DNA of 64,000 nt from Magicicada septendecula (taxonomy: Eukaryota > Arthropoda > Insecta > Hemiptera > Cicadidae): positions 41,955,344 to 42,019,343 of the forward strand of contig CM068370.1 of the NCBI GenBank assembly GCA_034769895.1. Reading direction: 5' to 3'. Positions 39,626 through 48,334 of this stretch are shown piece by piece. The translations under genes were made by a program, and so were the position numbers. The notes beneath the pieces were generated by a model, which saw only the letters and a list, made by a program, of their open reading frames with translations, had not been told where the DNA came from and ran no database searches. Within the stretch, counting starts at the first letter, position 1. The number at the start of each line of letters is the position of its first letter.

Positions 39626-40182
39626 GTGCAAAATTGAAAATCAATTCACTTGTAAAAATTGAATATCACGCATTTGTGCATAGAAGATAAGTATTATATG
39701 TACAAATATATTTGTTAATTTTGAAGATGTCTATCCGGGCTTACTCTAAAATGTACACCACGTAAGCCTTGTTTTATTATCTAGACATAAGCACATTGAC
39801 AACTGAATACAATTAAATCAAATGAAATATGTTTAAGCACATTATATTATAAGTTAAAATATATTATGTATAATTAAAAGAAATTAAATGAAATACAACT
39901 AAGTACAAGTTAATATAAATATGTAATCGTACGCGCAGATAACGACAATTATGTGTATGTGCAATGAAAATTATACATGATAAATGAAGAAGGTCCATTC
40001 GGTCCTACTCTACAATATCTACTATGTAAGCTCTATCCTTTTCTCCACGATAAACCAGTTGTCTAAGGAAAACTAATTACAAGTTAAAATAAACAAGTGC
40101 ACTATGACAAATATGTAAACGCACACAGTAATGACAATTACAAAATACAATTGTATACAATTTTTGATAAATATGTTTTAGG

Positions 40183-40600
40183 GTGCCAATGAGTAAGCGA
40201 TTCAAAAGAGCGTTCATAAGAAAATGGAATAATTTCATTAGAATGTTTCTACTAAAAGAAAAATACAAAGAATGCGAAACTCTAAACATGGGTAACGGAC
40301 AAAGATGTTCAAAATTAACGACCTACGAATTGTGCACATCACACTATAAAATACAAAAAGAATTCTGTAATTTTTACCACTTAGTAAAAAATATAAATTT
40401 GCCGATGTCAATGTGAGCACTTTAGCAAAAGTTGAGTATACACTACGAAAAAATTATGCAACACAATTTAGAATTCCAACTGATGAAGGACACCAAAATT
40501 GGATGGATTATTCAAAAAACATTAATAAAAGAGGAAACAATAAAGTTTCCCAATTTTCTATACGGTAAACCGTCAGAATATTTACACGTGTTTACCAACT
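40183..40600 (+). pseudogene. Broken gene with Cys-rich segment, family unknown
   Basis: A frame from ATG 40189 reads MSKRFKRAFI, then CETLNMGNGQRCSKLTTYE, CTSHYKIQKEFC, FYHLVKN and stops at 40414. A second open stretch continues in another frame from ~40430 (VEYTLRKNYATQF, TDEGHQNWMDY, NINKRGNNK) and fails at ~40570. Spacing of Cys and His (C-x10-C-x8-C-x2-H...C) suggests a metal-binding knot. Composition is lysine/asparagine-rich. I do not recognise the family. At least one frameshift separates the parts. Confidence 0.4.
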
Positions 40601-40702
40601 CGAATAACTATGACAATTGGAGAAGTATGTGCTCAACAAATCTTCATAAAAGTATAAAATGTTTTACAAAGGAAAGTATTTACACAACATCCGTCCTCGA
40701 GG

Positions 40703-41066
40703 TGGTGGCAGTATTTCGATCTGAAACATTCTCGCTACGGATGTTTGGACAATGAAACATTGAAAATAATTCCACACAACGGACGTTGCAGTTTTGCTAT
40801 GTCCTTCTCGACGAACGGTGTCGGCTGTTCCGTACTGATGAACAGGTATCATACAACGATTCCCACAAAATCCAAATGCATGACAAACTAACATTCTTGC
40901 TTCAGATATGGACGTGTACACATATTCTTTTGAAAACCGACGAAAGAGCTTTTACAACATCCGTCGTCGAGGTGATATTAAATTTTTCCCTCGACGCATA
41001 ATTGAAAACCAATTCACTTGTATAAATTGTATATCACACATCCGTGCATGGAAAATATATACATAA
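40703..41066 (+). pseudogene. Possible OrfB/Fanzor-like nuclease remnant
   Basis: From 40703 the frame reads WWQYFDLKHSRYGCLDN, then PHNGRCSFAMSFSTNGVGCSVLMNR, and stops at 40889-40891. The block FSTNGVGCSVLM resembles the conserved strand 'F-x-TDGV-x-x-S-x-L' that precedes the catalytic Asp in TnpB/Fanzor proteins. The reading resumes one frame over with NILASDMDVYTYSFENRRKSF to ~41060. The RuvC-like DPG motif is not visible and the piece is short. It could equally be the C-terminal part of the unknown gene just upstream. Weak call. Confidence 0.25.
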
Positions 41067-41569
41067 TGCACGGAAGATAAGAATTACCATATATAATATT
41101 CTGATTGGTATGTAATTTCTATCGCAGGACGTATTAAAAGAAAGGTGTAGTGTCATCTGCATCTGTTGTAAGAAATTCACATGACATGCACACCGTGTGT
41201 ATGCACTGCATAAGTGAAAACCACTTCACTTGTAAAAATTGTCTGACACACATCATGCATAGGAAATAATTACCATTTATATTATTTTGATGGTATGTAA
41301 TACCTGTCGGGCAGACATAGTAAAAAAATCTGATGGGTATGTAATATCTGTCGGGCAGACGTAGTAAAAAAATAGTGGAACGTCTTCTGCATATCTCGTA
41401 AGAAACTCTCTTCTCTCTTTGATTTGGTCCATTGTATATAAATGAAAATCACTTGACTTGTAAAAATTTTGTAACACGCATTATGCTTGGAAAAAATATG
41501 TGTAACACATATCATGCAGGGAAAAGAATAGATGAAAATAAACACTAAAGCAATGAAAAACTTACATGT

Positions 41570-41770
41570 GTATTGTAAGAAAATAAATACAATAATTTAT
41601 ATATACATACAACAAATATATACATTGCAAAAAAATGGAAACAAATATATACAATTAAAAGATACTTATCAAATAATATATATATACATAGAACAAATAT
41701 ATACATTGCAAGAAAAAATGGAAACAAATATATACAATAAAACGATACATATCAAATATATACAATGTAA
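41570..41770. repeat. ~75-bp tandem repeat, 2-3 units, with (TTG)n beyond
   Basis: Units share ATATACATA-AACAAATATATACATTGCAA, AAATGGAAACAAATATATACAAT and AAA-GATAC-TATCAAATA. An eleven-unit TTG microsatellite follows at 41785-41817. Confidence 0.75.
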
Positions 41771-41783
41771 ACAATTCTAGTAG

Positions 41784-41818
<35 letters not shown>

Positions 41819-41920
41819 GCACAGCCATCTGTAACAGAAAAAATAGAAACAATATTAGTGCTGTATGGTTAGTACGAGTAGGATGGATTAGAATAACGTT
41901 TATGAGCACTATAACATACC

Positions 41921-42430
41921 TCAAATATGCATACGCTCATATAACGTCAGTGTCGTCTTGCCGAATGCGTATAGACGATAATGCGGACATCTAGGCAGGA
42001 CCCCCTCCAACACCACCGTCTGGAGCCAACTCAGGATGCAACGATAGTGATAGGCGTGTCCACACGCCAAACCGAGGAGCCTCTGTCCGTCGGTGTAATC
42101 CTCCATACATATACTACACGAGGTATGGGGCACTATACCCTGGACGGGACAGAGTTCTCCTCGGTGCCAACACCACGTCGGTAGGTTCCTTCGCAGAAGG
42201 AGCCTCATCGTGGTTGGCTCACCGTCCATCCGTGATTCTATGGTTTCCAAAATGTCAAAGAAGACCGGTGCGGGTTCTGGAGGGGGTCTCAAACGGGGAT
42301 CTCGTTGTTGCTGCTGGGGCAGAAGGTGCTACTGTTGTGGATGAGGCTGTGGTTGAGGCTGAGGCTGCGGCTGAGGTTGCGGTTGAAGATGAGGATGCTG
42401 CGGCAGAGGGCGTATCAACTGCGGTTGTGG
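41921..42430 (-). CDS. RING-H2 finger protein, last exon(s)
   Basis: Minus-strand frame with a RING-H2-like finger: Cys59, Cys62, Cys77, His79, His82, Cys85 and Cys102 of the 123-residue frame counted from 42292. The expected eighth ligand is a Tyr (CPHYR instead of CPxCR), with a His next to it, so zinc site 2 may be altered. The frame has no ATG. It is open upstream through a Gln/Pro-rich tract (PQPQPQ, 42332-42430) apart from one TAG at 42329-42331. Either this is a nonsense change of a CAG codon or the TAG is an intron's 3' AG. RING proteins act as ubiquitin ligases and are frequent in insect DNA viruses. It lies downstream, in the same direction, of the DNA polymerase exon. Confidence 0.55.
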
Positions 42431-42545
42431 CTGCGGCAGCAGAGGACGTGCGCACGGGTGAATGTCACTGAGGACAAAAAAAAAGACAAAAAACGTATAC
42501 AGACGTGGAAAAAGAAAAATATGTACGCATAAGAAGAAGACTTAC

Positions 42546-42993
42546 ATACTGTCCTCGAAGATGGAAATCGTCGATGACGATGAGGGTGTATATTTCCTCC
42601 TCCTCATCATCATCATCATCTTCTGCTTCGAGGAAATCGATATTGTATCCCAATTCATCCTCATCTCCCACGAACCCGCTGAGGGTTTCGACGTCGTCGT
42701 CATCGTCGTCGGTATGATCGACATCGCTGGAAAAAAGTACAAATTTAAAAACAGACGTAAACGGATTACTACAAGAGATTGTTAATGAAAACGGACTTAC
42801 CGACTCGAGCCGGGTTGAGGAGATGTGCTCCCCAGCAGAGCACGACGTAACCGTTGCTAACTATAAAAAAAAACAGTAAGTCAGTCGAATGGAATATTCT
42901 GTTTGTACACATTAAATAAAGAAAAAATATTGTATTTACCGTCGTACTCGTCGTTGCTCCTCTGACAGACGTTTATTCACTTTGTTGTTCATT
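42546..42993 (-). CDS. Three predicted small exons between polymerase and RING finger
   Basis: On the minus strand three segments have good splice signals: 42940-42993 (acceptor TTTTACAG, donor GTAAAT), 42801-42860 (acceptor after a T-run ending TATAG, donor GTAAGT) and 42546-42726 (acceptor TTTTTTCCAG, donor GTAAGT). The last encodes a very acidic segment (DVDHTDDDDDD... and EAEDDDDDEEEEI). Phases agree along the chain from the polymerase exon, apart from a TAG (42857-42859) right after the second acceptor. Either translation ends there or the acidic and RING exons belong to another product. No function is recognisable for these parts. Confidence 0.4.
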
Positions 42994-43191
42994 CTGTAAA
43001 ACGTAATTAAAGTTGTAAAATAATTAGGTAAATAGCATACATGAAATACGAGTTTATTCTTGCCGTTAGTTTTTGGTCCGTGTACCTCTGTCTCTTCGCG
43101 TTAGGACCAGCAGCGTCGTCCGATAGCGCACGTTTACGTGTTCCGAAGTGTCCGTACGCGAGTGTAGTTACGCCGTCGTCCAGTTACTTAC

Positions 43192-43739
43192 CTCTTATCG
43201 TCATAAGGTGACAGGGAAAGTTTTGTTACACGTTGCGTGTACAGCTTATGACGATCGGTTCGTATACACTCGGCAGAGGTGAAAACCGTACGACTGACGA
43301 AAAGACACTCGCTGTACAATCGATGACGTAATCTTTTTTTTATTGCTGTCCTTGGTACACCTTTTGCCACCTTTATGTCGGTGCAGTCGGACAATAGGAG
43401 CGAGTAATATTTTGCTCTGAGTCCGACAAATTCCCTGATGGGTTTCCCATTGGTCTCATCCTTGAACTTCACCACGACTTTTTTGTTGTCGTCGCAATGA
43501 GAAAGATGATCCACAGGATAGTACGACGTGTCAAAAAGGTGGAGATCCTCTTTCATATACTCGTACACGTTGTCAGTCTGTATGCTGTAAAACAAACTGT
43601 TCGTGTCAGTCATTAGTAATGTCAATCGTCGACCGTACTTGGCGACAGCGTACCGATAATGAAAATCGTACATTATCAGTTTACTGACATCGAGTACTGT
43701 GAAGCCGACGTACACCGGGCGGGAAAGGAGTAGTCGCGC
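43192..43739 (-). CDS. Protein-primed family B DNA polymerase, C-terminal exon (Polinton/adintovirus type)
   Basis: One open exon with a 3' splice site (CGTTAG before 43739) and a 5' splice site (AAGAG then GTAAGT at 43191). It shows the family order: VYVGFTVLDVSKLIMYDFHY, the motif C strand, REFVGLRAKYYS, KGV, and a terminal SPYDDKR. In other members motif C is DTDS; here it is DTNS (Asp37, Asn39 counting from 43715), so one of the two catalytic acids is changed. The exonuclease, terminal-protein and motif A/B regions are missing: upstream lie tandem repeats and a divergent gene. It is therefore a remnant, or the 5' exons have been moved. The polymerase copies linear DNA in Polintons and related viruses. 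Confidence 0.8.
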
Positions 43740-43764
43740 CTAACGGTTAGAAAAAAAAAGTTGT

Positions 43765-44425
43765 GGGCTGTTCGCACGTAACAACTGTTCACCGTTAACT
43801 AAAACAGTAGACAAGCGTTCAGGTAAATATAAGTGTCTCAGAAAAATAAAGAAACTCTCGTAGACTGTCCGCATAATTGCACGTAACAGCTGTTCACTGT
43901 TAACTAACCCAGTCTTTGAGCGTTTGGGTAAAATAAAAAACAGTTGTAGACTGTTCGCATAAATGCACGTAACAGCTGTTCACTGTTAACTGAAACAGTC
44001 GTCGGTCGAACGTTCGGGTAAATACACATGTCCTGGAAAAACAGCTGTAGACTGTTCGCATAAATGCACGTAACAGCTGTTCACTGTTAACTAAAACAGT
44101 CGTCGACCGTTCGGGTAAATACACATGTCCTGGAAAAACAGCTGTAGACTGTTTGCATGAATGCACGTAACAGCTGTTCACTGTTAACTAAAACAGGCGT
44201 CGACCGTTCGGGTAAATACACATGTCCTGGAAAAATAGCTGTATACTGTTCGCATAAATGCACGTAATAGCTGTTCACTGTTAACTAAAACAGTCGTCGA
44301 CCGTTCTGGTAAATACGCATGTCCTGCAAAAACAGTTGTAGACTGTTCGCATAAATGCACTTAACAGCTGTTTACCGTTAACTAAAAACAGTCGTCGATC
44401 GTTCAGGTAAATACAGATGTCTCGA
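43765..44425. repeat. Seven ~97-bp tandem repeats between divergent genes
   Basis: The GTTAACT core occurs at 43794, 43899, 43985, 44086, 44183, 44280 and 44377; the last four steps are 97 bp, earlier ones 86-105. Each unit holds GCACGTAACAGCTGTTCA-CTGTTAACT, then GTCG-CGTTC-GGTAAATAC and TGTCCTGGAAAAA-AGCTGTAGACTGTTCGC. AACAGCTGTT and GTTAAC are palindromes within each unit. Placement between the polymerase exon (minus) and the 350-residue gene (plus) suits a replication origin or enhancer, like baculovirus hr regions; this is inference. Confidence 0.85.
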
Positions 44426-44446
44426 GTCACCGACGTTATTCAGTGT
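44408..44446 (+). promoter_or_regulatory. TATA-like box and initiator of the 350-residue gene
   Basis: TAAATAC at 44408-44414 and TTCAGTGTA with its A at 44442, about 30 bp apart, 20 bp before the ATG. TCAGT is the usual arthropod initiator. Confidence 0.4.
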
Positions 44447-44462
44447 ACTGCCGTTTATCAAG

Positions 44463-45515
44463 ATGGACGAAAAGAAGAAACAACTAGCCCGTGATATCGA
44501 CACTATCAGCAATGACATACGTAAGAAATACCGTGCGTTAAAACATGTGATCCGTGAAGAGGAAGAAACGTTAACCAAAAGTTACAAACCGATTCTCGAA
44601 CCGTTACAAATTATTTCGCAAGCGTTGGTTGAAAAAAAACGTAAAACAACAAATGAAAAGCCTACGAGTGCGAAAAAGATGAAACGTGGCGAGGAGGAGG
44701 AGGAAGAAGAGGAGGAGGATCTGATGGGTTCAAGTAGTAGCAATATCGATGTAGGAACACCGCTCCGTCCGTCACCGCAACAGCAGTTGACACCACGTTT
44801 CCTGAAAACTTCTGTGATAGGTGAAACTTCGGACGAGGACGACGAGGACGATCCTAGTCTCAACATCGAAAAAATGTTAGACACACCGGAAGGAAGGCGA
44901 GAAGCGCGTAGATATTTTCAGGAAAAATACGACAGTGAATCGTTAGCGAATAAGTACATGCGTATGATCGTGTCGGCTGAACGCGATCGTTTGATGGATT
45001 ATACGTACGGTGTAAGACACGAAAGCGGAAAATGGATGATCGGTGATTCACCGTTGGAAATCGAAACAGACGATTCAATCTTTATCAACGGTAAACGTTA
45101 CAAAGGTACACCGGGTCTATACGAACTCATGTTCATGAAGCACCCTAAAGAGAACGTTTACAACGAGATGGATCTGAATGCGTACAAAGATATACTACGT
45201 GATACCAACGCGCACAAGCATCATTATTTAGTGAACGCGCAGGTAAACACAAACAGAGGTGTAAAGTATAAACAGATAATATCAAGGTTGTTCCCACCGA
45301 AACGTACAGGACACGGACATAATAATACCGACAGAACGTATATGATGCTCTCGAGAAAAAAAGACAAAATCGATTACGTGCACTGGGACGATCCGAACGA
45401 ACTGGTGGACAGATTGCGACTGTTGATAGCGTCACAACGCGCCCGAAACGGTGGACACACGAACGAAATCGTTTCCATAGTGGAAGAACTACGTGAAGCC
45501 AACATCATCGTATAA
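44463..45515 (+). CDS. Conserved Polinton/adintovirus-associated protein (DUF8207-like)
   Basis: An intact 350-codon gene from ATG 44463. Residues 1-60 form a charged coiled coil, 60-90 are basic then poly-Glu, 90-135 are Ser/Pro and acidic. The conserved core is ~175-285: RLMDYTYGVRHESGKWMIGD, DDSIFINGKRYKGTPGLYEL and later YKDILRDTNAH. This block, with an invariant-looking KGTPGL(Y/W)EL, recurs next to Polinton-type polymerases in many arthropod and mollusc genomes. I recall it as DUF8207, a name to be checked. Function is unknown; a structural or DNA-linked virion role is only a guess. The gene is divergent from the polymerase exon across the tandem repeats. Lack of stops indicates a young or retained copy. 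Confidence 0.75.
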   Translation: MDEKKKQLARDIDTISNDIRKKYRALKHVIREEEETLTKSYKPILEPLQIISQALVEKKRKTTNEKPTSAKKMKRGEEEEEEEEEDLMGSSSSNIDVGTPLRPSPQQQLTPRFLKTSVIGETSDEDDEDDPSLNIEKMLDTPEGRREARRYFQEKYDSESLANKYMRMIVSAERDRLMDYTYGVRHESGKWMIGDSPLEIETDDSIFINGKRYKGTPGLYELMFMKHPKENVYNEMDLNAYKDILRDTNAHKHHYLVNAQVNTNRGVKYKQIISRLFPPKRTGHGHNNTDRTYMMLSRKKDKIDYVHWDDPNELVDRLRLLIASQRARNGGHTNEIVSIVEELREANIIV

Positions 45516-45553
45516 AATATCGTGCATAGCGGTCCACGCGCTTCATTCACGAG

Positions 45554-46060
45554 ATGAGCGTTGACAACTTCGGAAGACACCAGAGCGCTGTCAGAGCGCG
45601 AAGAGAGATGCGACGCAGTCTGCGGTAGGATATCGGTATCGCGATGACCGAGGACGCACACTTCGATGTAGCGGGAAAAAGAAATACACAACTTGGACGA
45701 ACCGCACAACGGTAACGATGCCGTTCCACTGCGGTTTGTGCGTGACCACTGTCTGGTCAACGATTCGAGGCAAGGAATAGACATGAAAGGTTGTAAGCTC
45801 GTCACCGTCGCCGCTCCCGTCGATCTTGGGACGCTGTCAACAAGCAATACGTAGACTACACGTGCTTGCGTTTCACGACAGTACCGAACAAGAAGAACAG
45901 CCCTGTCGTCGACGCGCGGGACCATCGCATACAGTCTCTGAGAGATCCAATTCGTGCGAGAGACGCTGCGACCAAAGTATACGTGGACGCGAAGATCATA
46001 CCGAAGGATACGAACTCTAACCTAATGGTCGGGAACGTACAAATAACAGAGTTAGCGCCA
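45554..46060 (+). pseudogene. Tail-fibre-like repeat protein, broken
   Basis: Starts MSVDNFGRH at 45554. It carries three degenerate copies of a motif known from phage tail fibres and Polinton proteins, in which a G-x-x-(I/L)-x-x-L or V segment is followed by DA(V/A)-x-K-x-YVD or a related form: around 45680-45760, 45775-45855 and 45905-45985 (RIQSLRDP... DAATKVYVD). A TAG at 45626-45628 and two frame changes, near 45710 and near 45830, disrupt it. The 3' part ends where the 46.08-kb repeat begins, so the C-terminus is lost. In related elements this is probably a structural surface protein. The copy is dead. Confidence 0.6.
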
Positions 46061-46077
46061 CCCGTCAACATATACTA

Positions 46078-46225
46078 TATTCTTATTGATATGTAATTTC
46101 TATCGCACGAACGTAAAAAAGTGTAGTGTCGTGTACAATTGTTGTAAGAAACACACATGATATGCACTGCATAATTAAACGTCAATTCACTTATATAAAA
46201 CACATATCACTCATGGAAAATAACA
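46078..46225. repeat. Right-hand copy of the island's 150-190 bp dispersed unit
   Basis: Matches 41097-41290 in order: ATATTCT-ATTG-TATGTAATTTCTATCGCA, GTGTAGTGTC, TTGTTGTAAGAAA-, CATGA-ATGCACTGCATAA, CAATTCACTT. Confidence 0.65.
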
Positions 46226-46254
46226 CAGTTCACAAGTTGGCAATACACGACGGC

Positions 46255-46510
46255 GTACATATCCAAACCCGTACACTATAACATATGCACGAGTTGACAA
46301 CGTGGCCGACGCTTAACCAGCACACACGCACGAGTCGACAACGTCGACGCTTTTCCAACATGGACGCACGTCCGGAAAAACCGCTTTCATATCCAAACCC
46401 GTACACTGTAACACATGCAAGAGTTGGCAACGTGACCGACGCTTAACCAGCACATTCTTACACTACTTGACAACCTCGCCACTTTTCCAACATGGCCGAC
46501 CACACAAATC
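46255..46510. repeat. Direct repeats, left set
   Basis: Two ~130-bp units beginning CCAAACCCGTACACT-TAACA-ATGCA (46258 and 46388) and ending CTTTTCCAACATGG. The same unit type appears twice at 56.88-57.06 kb in the same orientation. Confidence 0.75.
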
Positions 46511-46659
46511 ATCTTCCACTCGACAACGTGGACGCAGACCCCACCACTCCGGGCGGCGACCAGGACACCGTCAGGCCACCGCCGGACGGTGAACCGCGAA
46601 TGGCGAACATACCGCCGCCACGCCTCCGCCTATCAACGCACAATTATGTATGCCTTGCA

Positions 46660-46856
46660 TGTATGTGATTTTTTTTTATTAAAAAAATATCTAATCAATT
46701 TTCATGTATTTTATTTTCTTAATACCCGTAACCTTGGAGGGGGAAACATCTTATTATTATCCCCTCCCCCCGTACGTTCGCACCAACCTGTTGGGCAGAA
46801 TGACTTTGTAGGGCTCGACATAGCGCGCGCTAGACCAACAGTTTGGTGCGAACGTC
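46660..46856 (+). promoter_or_regulatory. Upstream module with hairpin, MSV199 gene copy 1
   Basis: A block ATCAATTTTCATGTATT-ATTTTCTTAATACC (46694-46730) is followed by a C-rich tract and an inverted repeat: 46775-46794 pairs with 46835-46854 (one mismatch in 20) around a 40-nt loop. The right arm ends 2 nt before the ATG. Similar modules precede copy 2 and, in part, the IAP gene. It may be an operator bound by the gene product, or a structured leader. Confidence 0.6.
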
Positions 46857-47963
46857 ATGGTAGCACACAATAACAGGGAACTCGTACTCCGTGTACAAAG
46901 TCTAGCGCCGGAAGAACTGATTTCACGTAATGTAGGTAAATTGTCGGTGTATCAGGTCTGTTTGCAATTCGGTATCGACATTGAAAACGATACGAAAAAT
47001 AGATTTTTCTGGAACTGCATCATACAGGATAAAATAAAAATTACAGACGATGTATTGAATTGGCTCGGATATACAGGTAAATATAAAAATGAAAAACCCA
47101 GAATTACCAAATGGTTAAAGAAAAACGATTACATCGAATATTACGAAGTCCAAGATGAAGATAATGCACAGAAAAAATATTATGTGTTAAATGGAATAGA
47201 TTTCGCTTCTTTGTTGATGCAAATGAGAACCCCTAAAGCTGTTGAATTGCGTGAATTATATGCCATTATGAAAGAAATTGTAATGAAATATAGACAATAT
47301 GAAAAATTGTACGAGGAACGTTTGAAGGAGTTAATTAGTATGCAAAATAATTTGTTAACAACACAAATGTGTAATTTACAATTCATGATAAAATCTATTC
47401 AAGAAACTAACGAAGAAGAGGGACGTCGCGCAGAGGAAGGAAGACAACGAACGGAAGAAGAACGACAGCGTGCAGAGGAAGAGAGACGTCGCGCGGAAGA
47501 AGAACGGCAACGTGCGGAAGAACGAAGTAGACTGTTACAGTCCAAAATCGAATACAGTGTCGACAAACTGAGGAACGTACTGGCTAAGAAGATCGCGCCA
47601 AACCCCATAAACAGGAACAAAATTCGTTGTCTGTCTCTGTACAAAATATCCGAAAACGTTTGGTACATTATGCGCAGACAACTGGAAAGTTTCAACGAAG
47701 GAGAGAGAAAAATATATAGCAAACATCCTACAGCGAAGAAACTACGCGAATGGGAAGACGTCGCTCACGCTGCGGATATTGGAAATACAGTTAAAAAACC
47801 GTATCGTAATTGCCTGAGATGGGACGCTCGCGGTAATGTCATCAAACCGACCGACTCGAACGACACTAGAGTCGTCACCGACGAAGACATGCTCACAACG
47901 TTCGAGCGAGCCATAAACGAAGAAAACGACGCCCACGTGTTAGCCAACAATATCTCTGTATGA
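46857..47963 (+). CDS. MSV199-domain (BRO/KilA-N-related) protein, copy 1
   Basis: An intact 368-codon gene. Residues ~25-145 match the MSV199 domain of entomopox-, irido- and ascovirus proteins: NRFFWNC, WLGYTGKYKNEK, KNDYIEYYEV and then LLMQMRTPKAVELRELY. Residues 150-235 form a coiled coil with EERQRAEEERRRAEEE repeats. The C-terminal part (235-335; LYKISENVWYIMRRQ, RWDARGNVIKP) resembles the DUF3627-type tail seen with MSV199. Such proteins are thought to bind DNA and modulate viral or host transcription. A second copy lies 0.3 kb downstream in the same direction. Identical length of both copies shows no indel since duplication. Confidence 0.8.
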   Translation: MVAHNNRELVLRVQSLAPEELISRNVGKLSVYQVCLQFGIDIENDTKNRFFWNCIIQDKIKITDDVLNWLGYTGKYKNEKPRITKWLKKNDYIEYYEVQDEDNAQKKYYVLNGIDFASLLMQMRTPKAVELRELYAIMKEIVMKYRQYEKLYEERLKELISMQNNLLTTQMCNLQFMIKSIQETNEEEGRRAEEGRQRTEEERQRAEEERRRAEEERQRAEERSRLLQSKIEYSVDKLRNVLAKKIAPNPINRNKIRCLSLYKISENVWYIMRRQLESFNEGERKIYSKHPTAKKLREWEDVAHAADIGNTVKKPYRNCLRWDARGNVIKPTDSNDTRVVTDEDMLTTFERAINEENDAHVLANNISV

Positions 47964-48059
47964 AAAGAAAATTCCACCTGACAGTAAAATAACAGTCATC
48001 CACTTGAACTAGGTATATACTGAGTCGATTGAATTAATGTTAATTATTGTTAGGATTTA
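47964..48059. other. Spacer between the MSV199 gene copies
   Basis: The first ~40 bp after the stop (AAAAGAAAATT-ACCTGACAGTAAAA) also follow copy 2, so the duplicated unit runs from about 46.69 to 48.00 kb. Confidence 0.6.
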
Positions 48060-48089
48060 CAGTACTTTGACTTTAATTTCATATTAAAA

Positions 48090-48285
48090 AAAAAAATGTA
48101 ATCAATTTTCATGTATTTTATTTTCTTAATACCCATAACCTTGGAGGGGGAAACGTCTTATTATTATCCCCTCCCCCGTACGTTCGCACCAACCTGTTGG
48201 GGAGAATGACCTTGTAGGGCTCGACATAGCGCGCGCTAGACCAACAGGTTGGTGCGAACGTATTAGTATGTATTAGGCATCCGTC
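48090..48285 (+). promoter_or_regulatory. Upstream module with perfect hairpin, MSV199 gene copy 2
   Basis: Same module as at 46.69 kb. Here the inverted repeat is perfect over 20 bp: 48181-48200 with 48241-48260, with a 40-nt loop. The right arm is 25 nt before the ATG, so a 23-bp segment was gained here or lost in copy 1. Confidence 0.65.
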
Positions 48286-48334
48286 ATGGTAGCACACAAT
48301 AACAGGGAACTCGTACTCCGTGTACAATGTCTAG

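Larger units (their letters stand above)
39626..41520 (+). repeat. Dispersed ~60-bp motif at the left of the virus-like island
   Basis: AATTCACTTGTAAAAATTG followed within ~25 bp by CACxCAT-TGCAT-GAA occurs at 39640-39690, 41008-41062, 41218-41272 and 41450-41505, and once more at 46175-46222. Around 41100-41290, 41290-41520 and 46078-46225 it forms the end of a larger 150-190 bp unit containing GGTATGTAAT, a GTAGTGTC or GTCTTCTGCAT block and TGTAAGAAA. Copies flank coding fragments, so they may mark old duplication or deletion junctions. Confidence 0.6.

Noticed and set aside
42214..42532. Ala/Val/Glu-rich plus-strand frames and the Ser/Ala/Thr-rich minus frame
   Set aside because: They overlap the Gln/Pro-rich exon of the minus-strand RING gene; the frame with the RING finger is the better supported one.
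43765..44425. CRISPR-like array
   Set aside because: Units are 97-bp tandem repeats with no unique spacers, in a eukaryotic genome; small minus-strand frames across it are repeat artefacts.
45374..45925. 183-codon minus-strand frame
   Set aside because: Antisense to the 350-residue gene's end and the tail-fibre pseudogene, where the plus strand shows recognisable motifs.
47399..47722. Ser-rich minus-strand frames (also at 51872-52195)
   Set aside because: Antisense of the coiled-coil repeat in the MSV199 genes; conserved only because the coding strand is.
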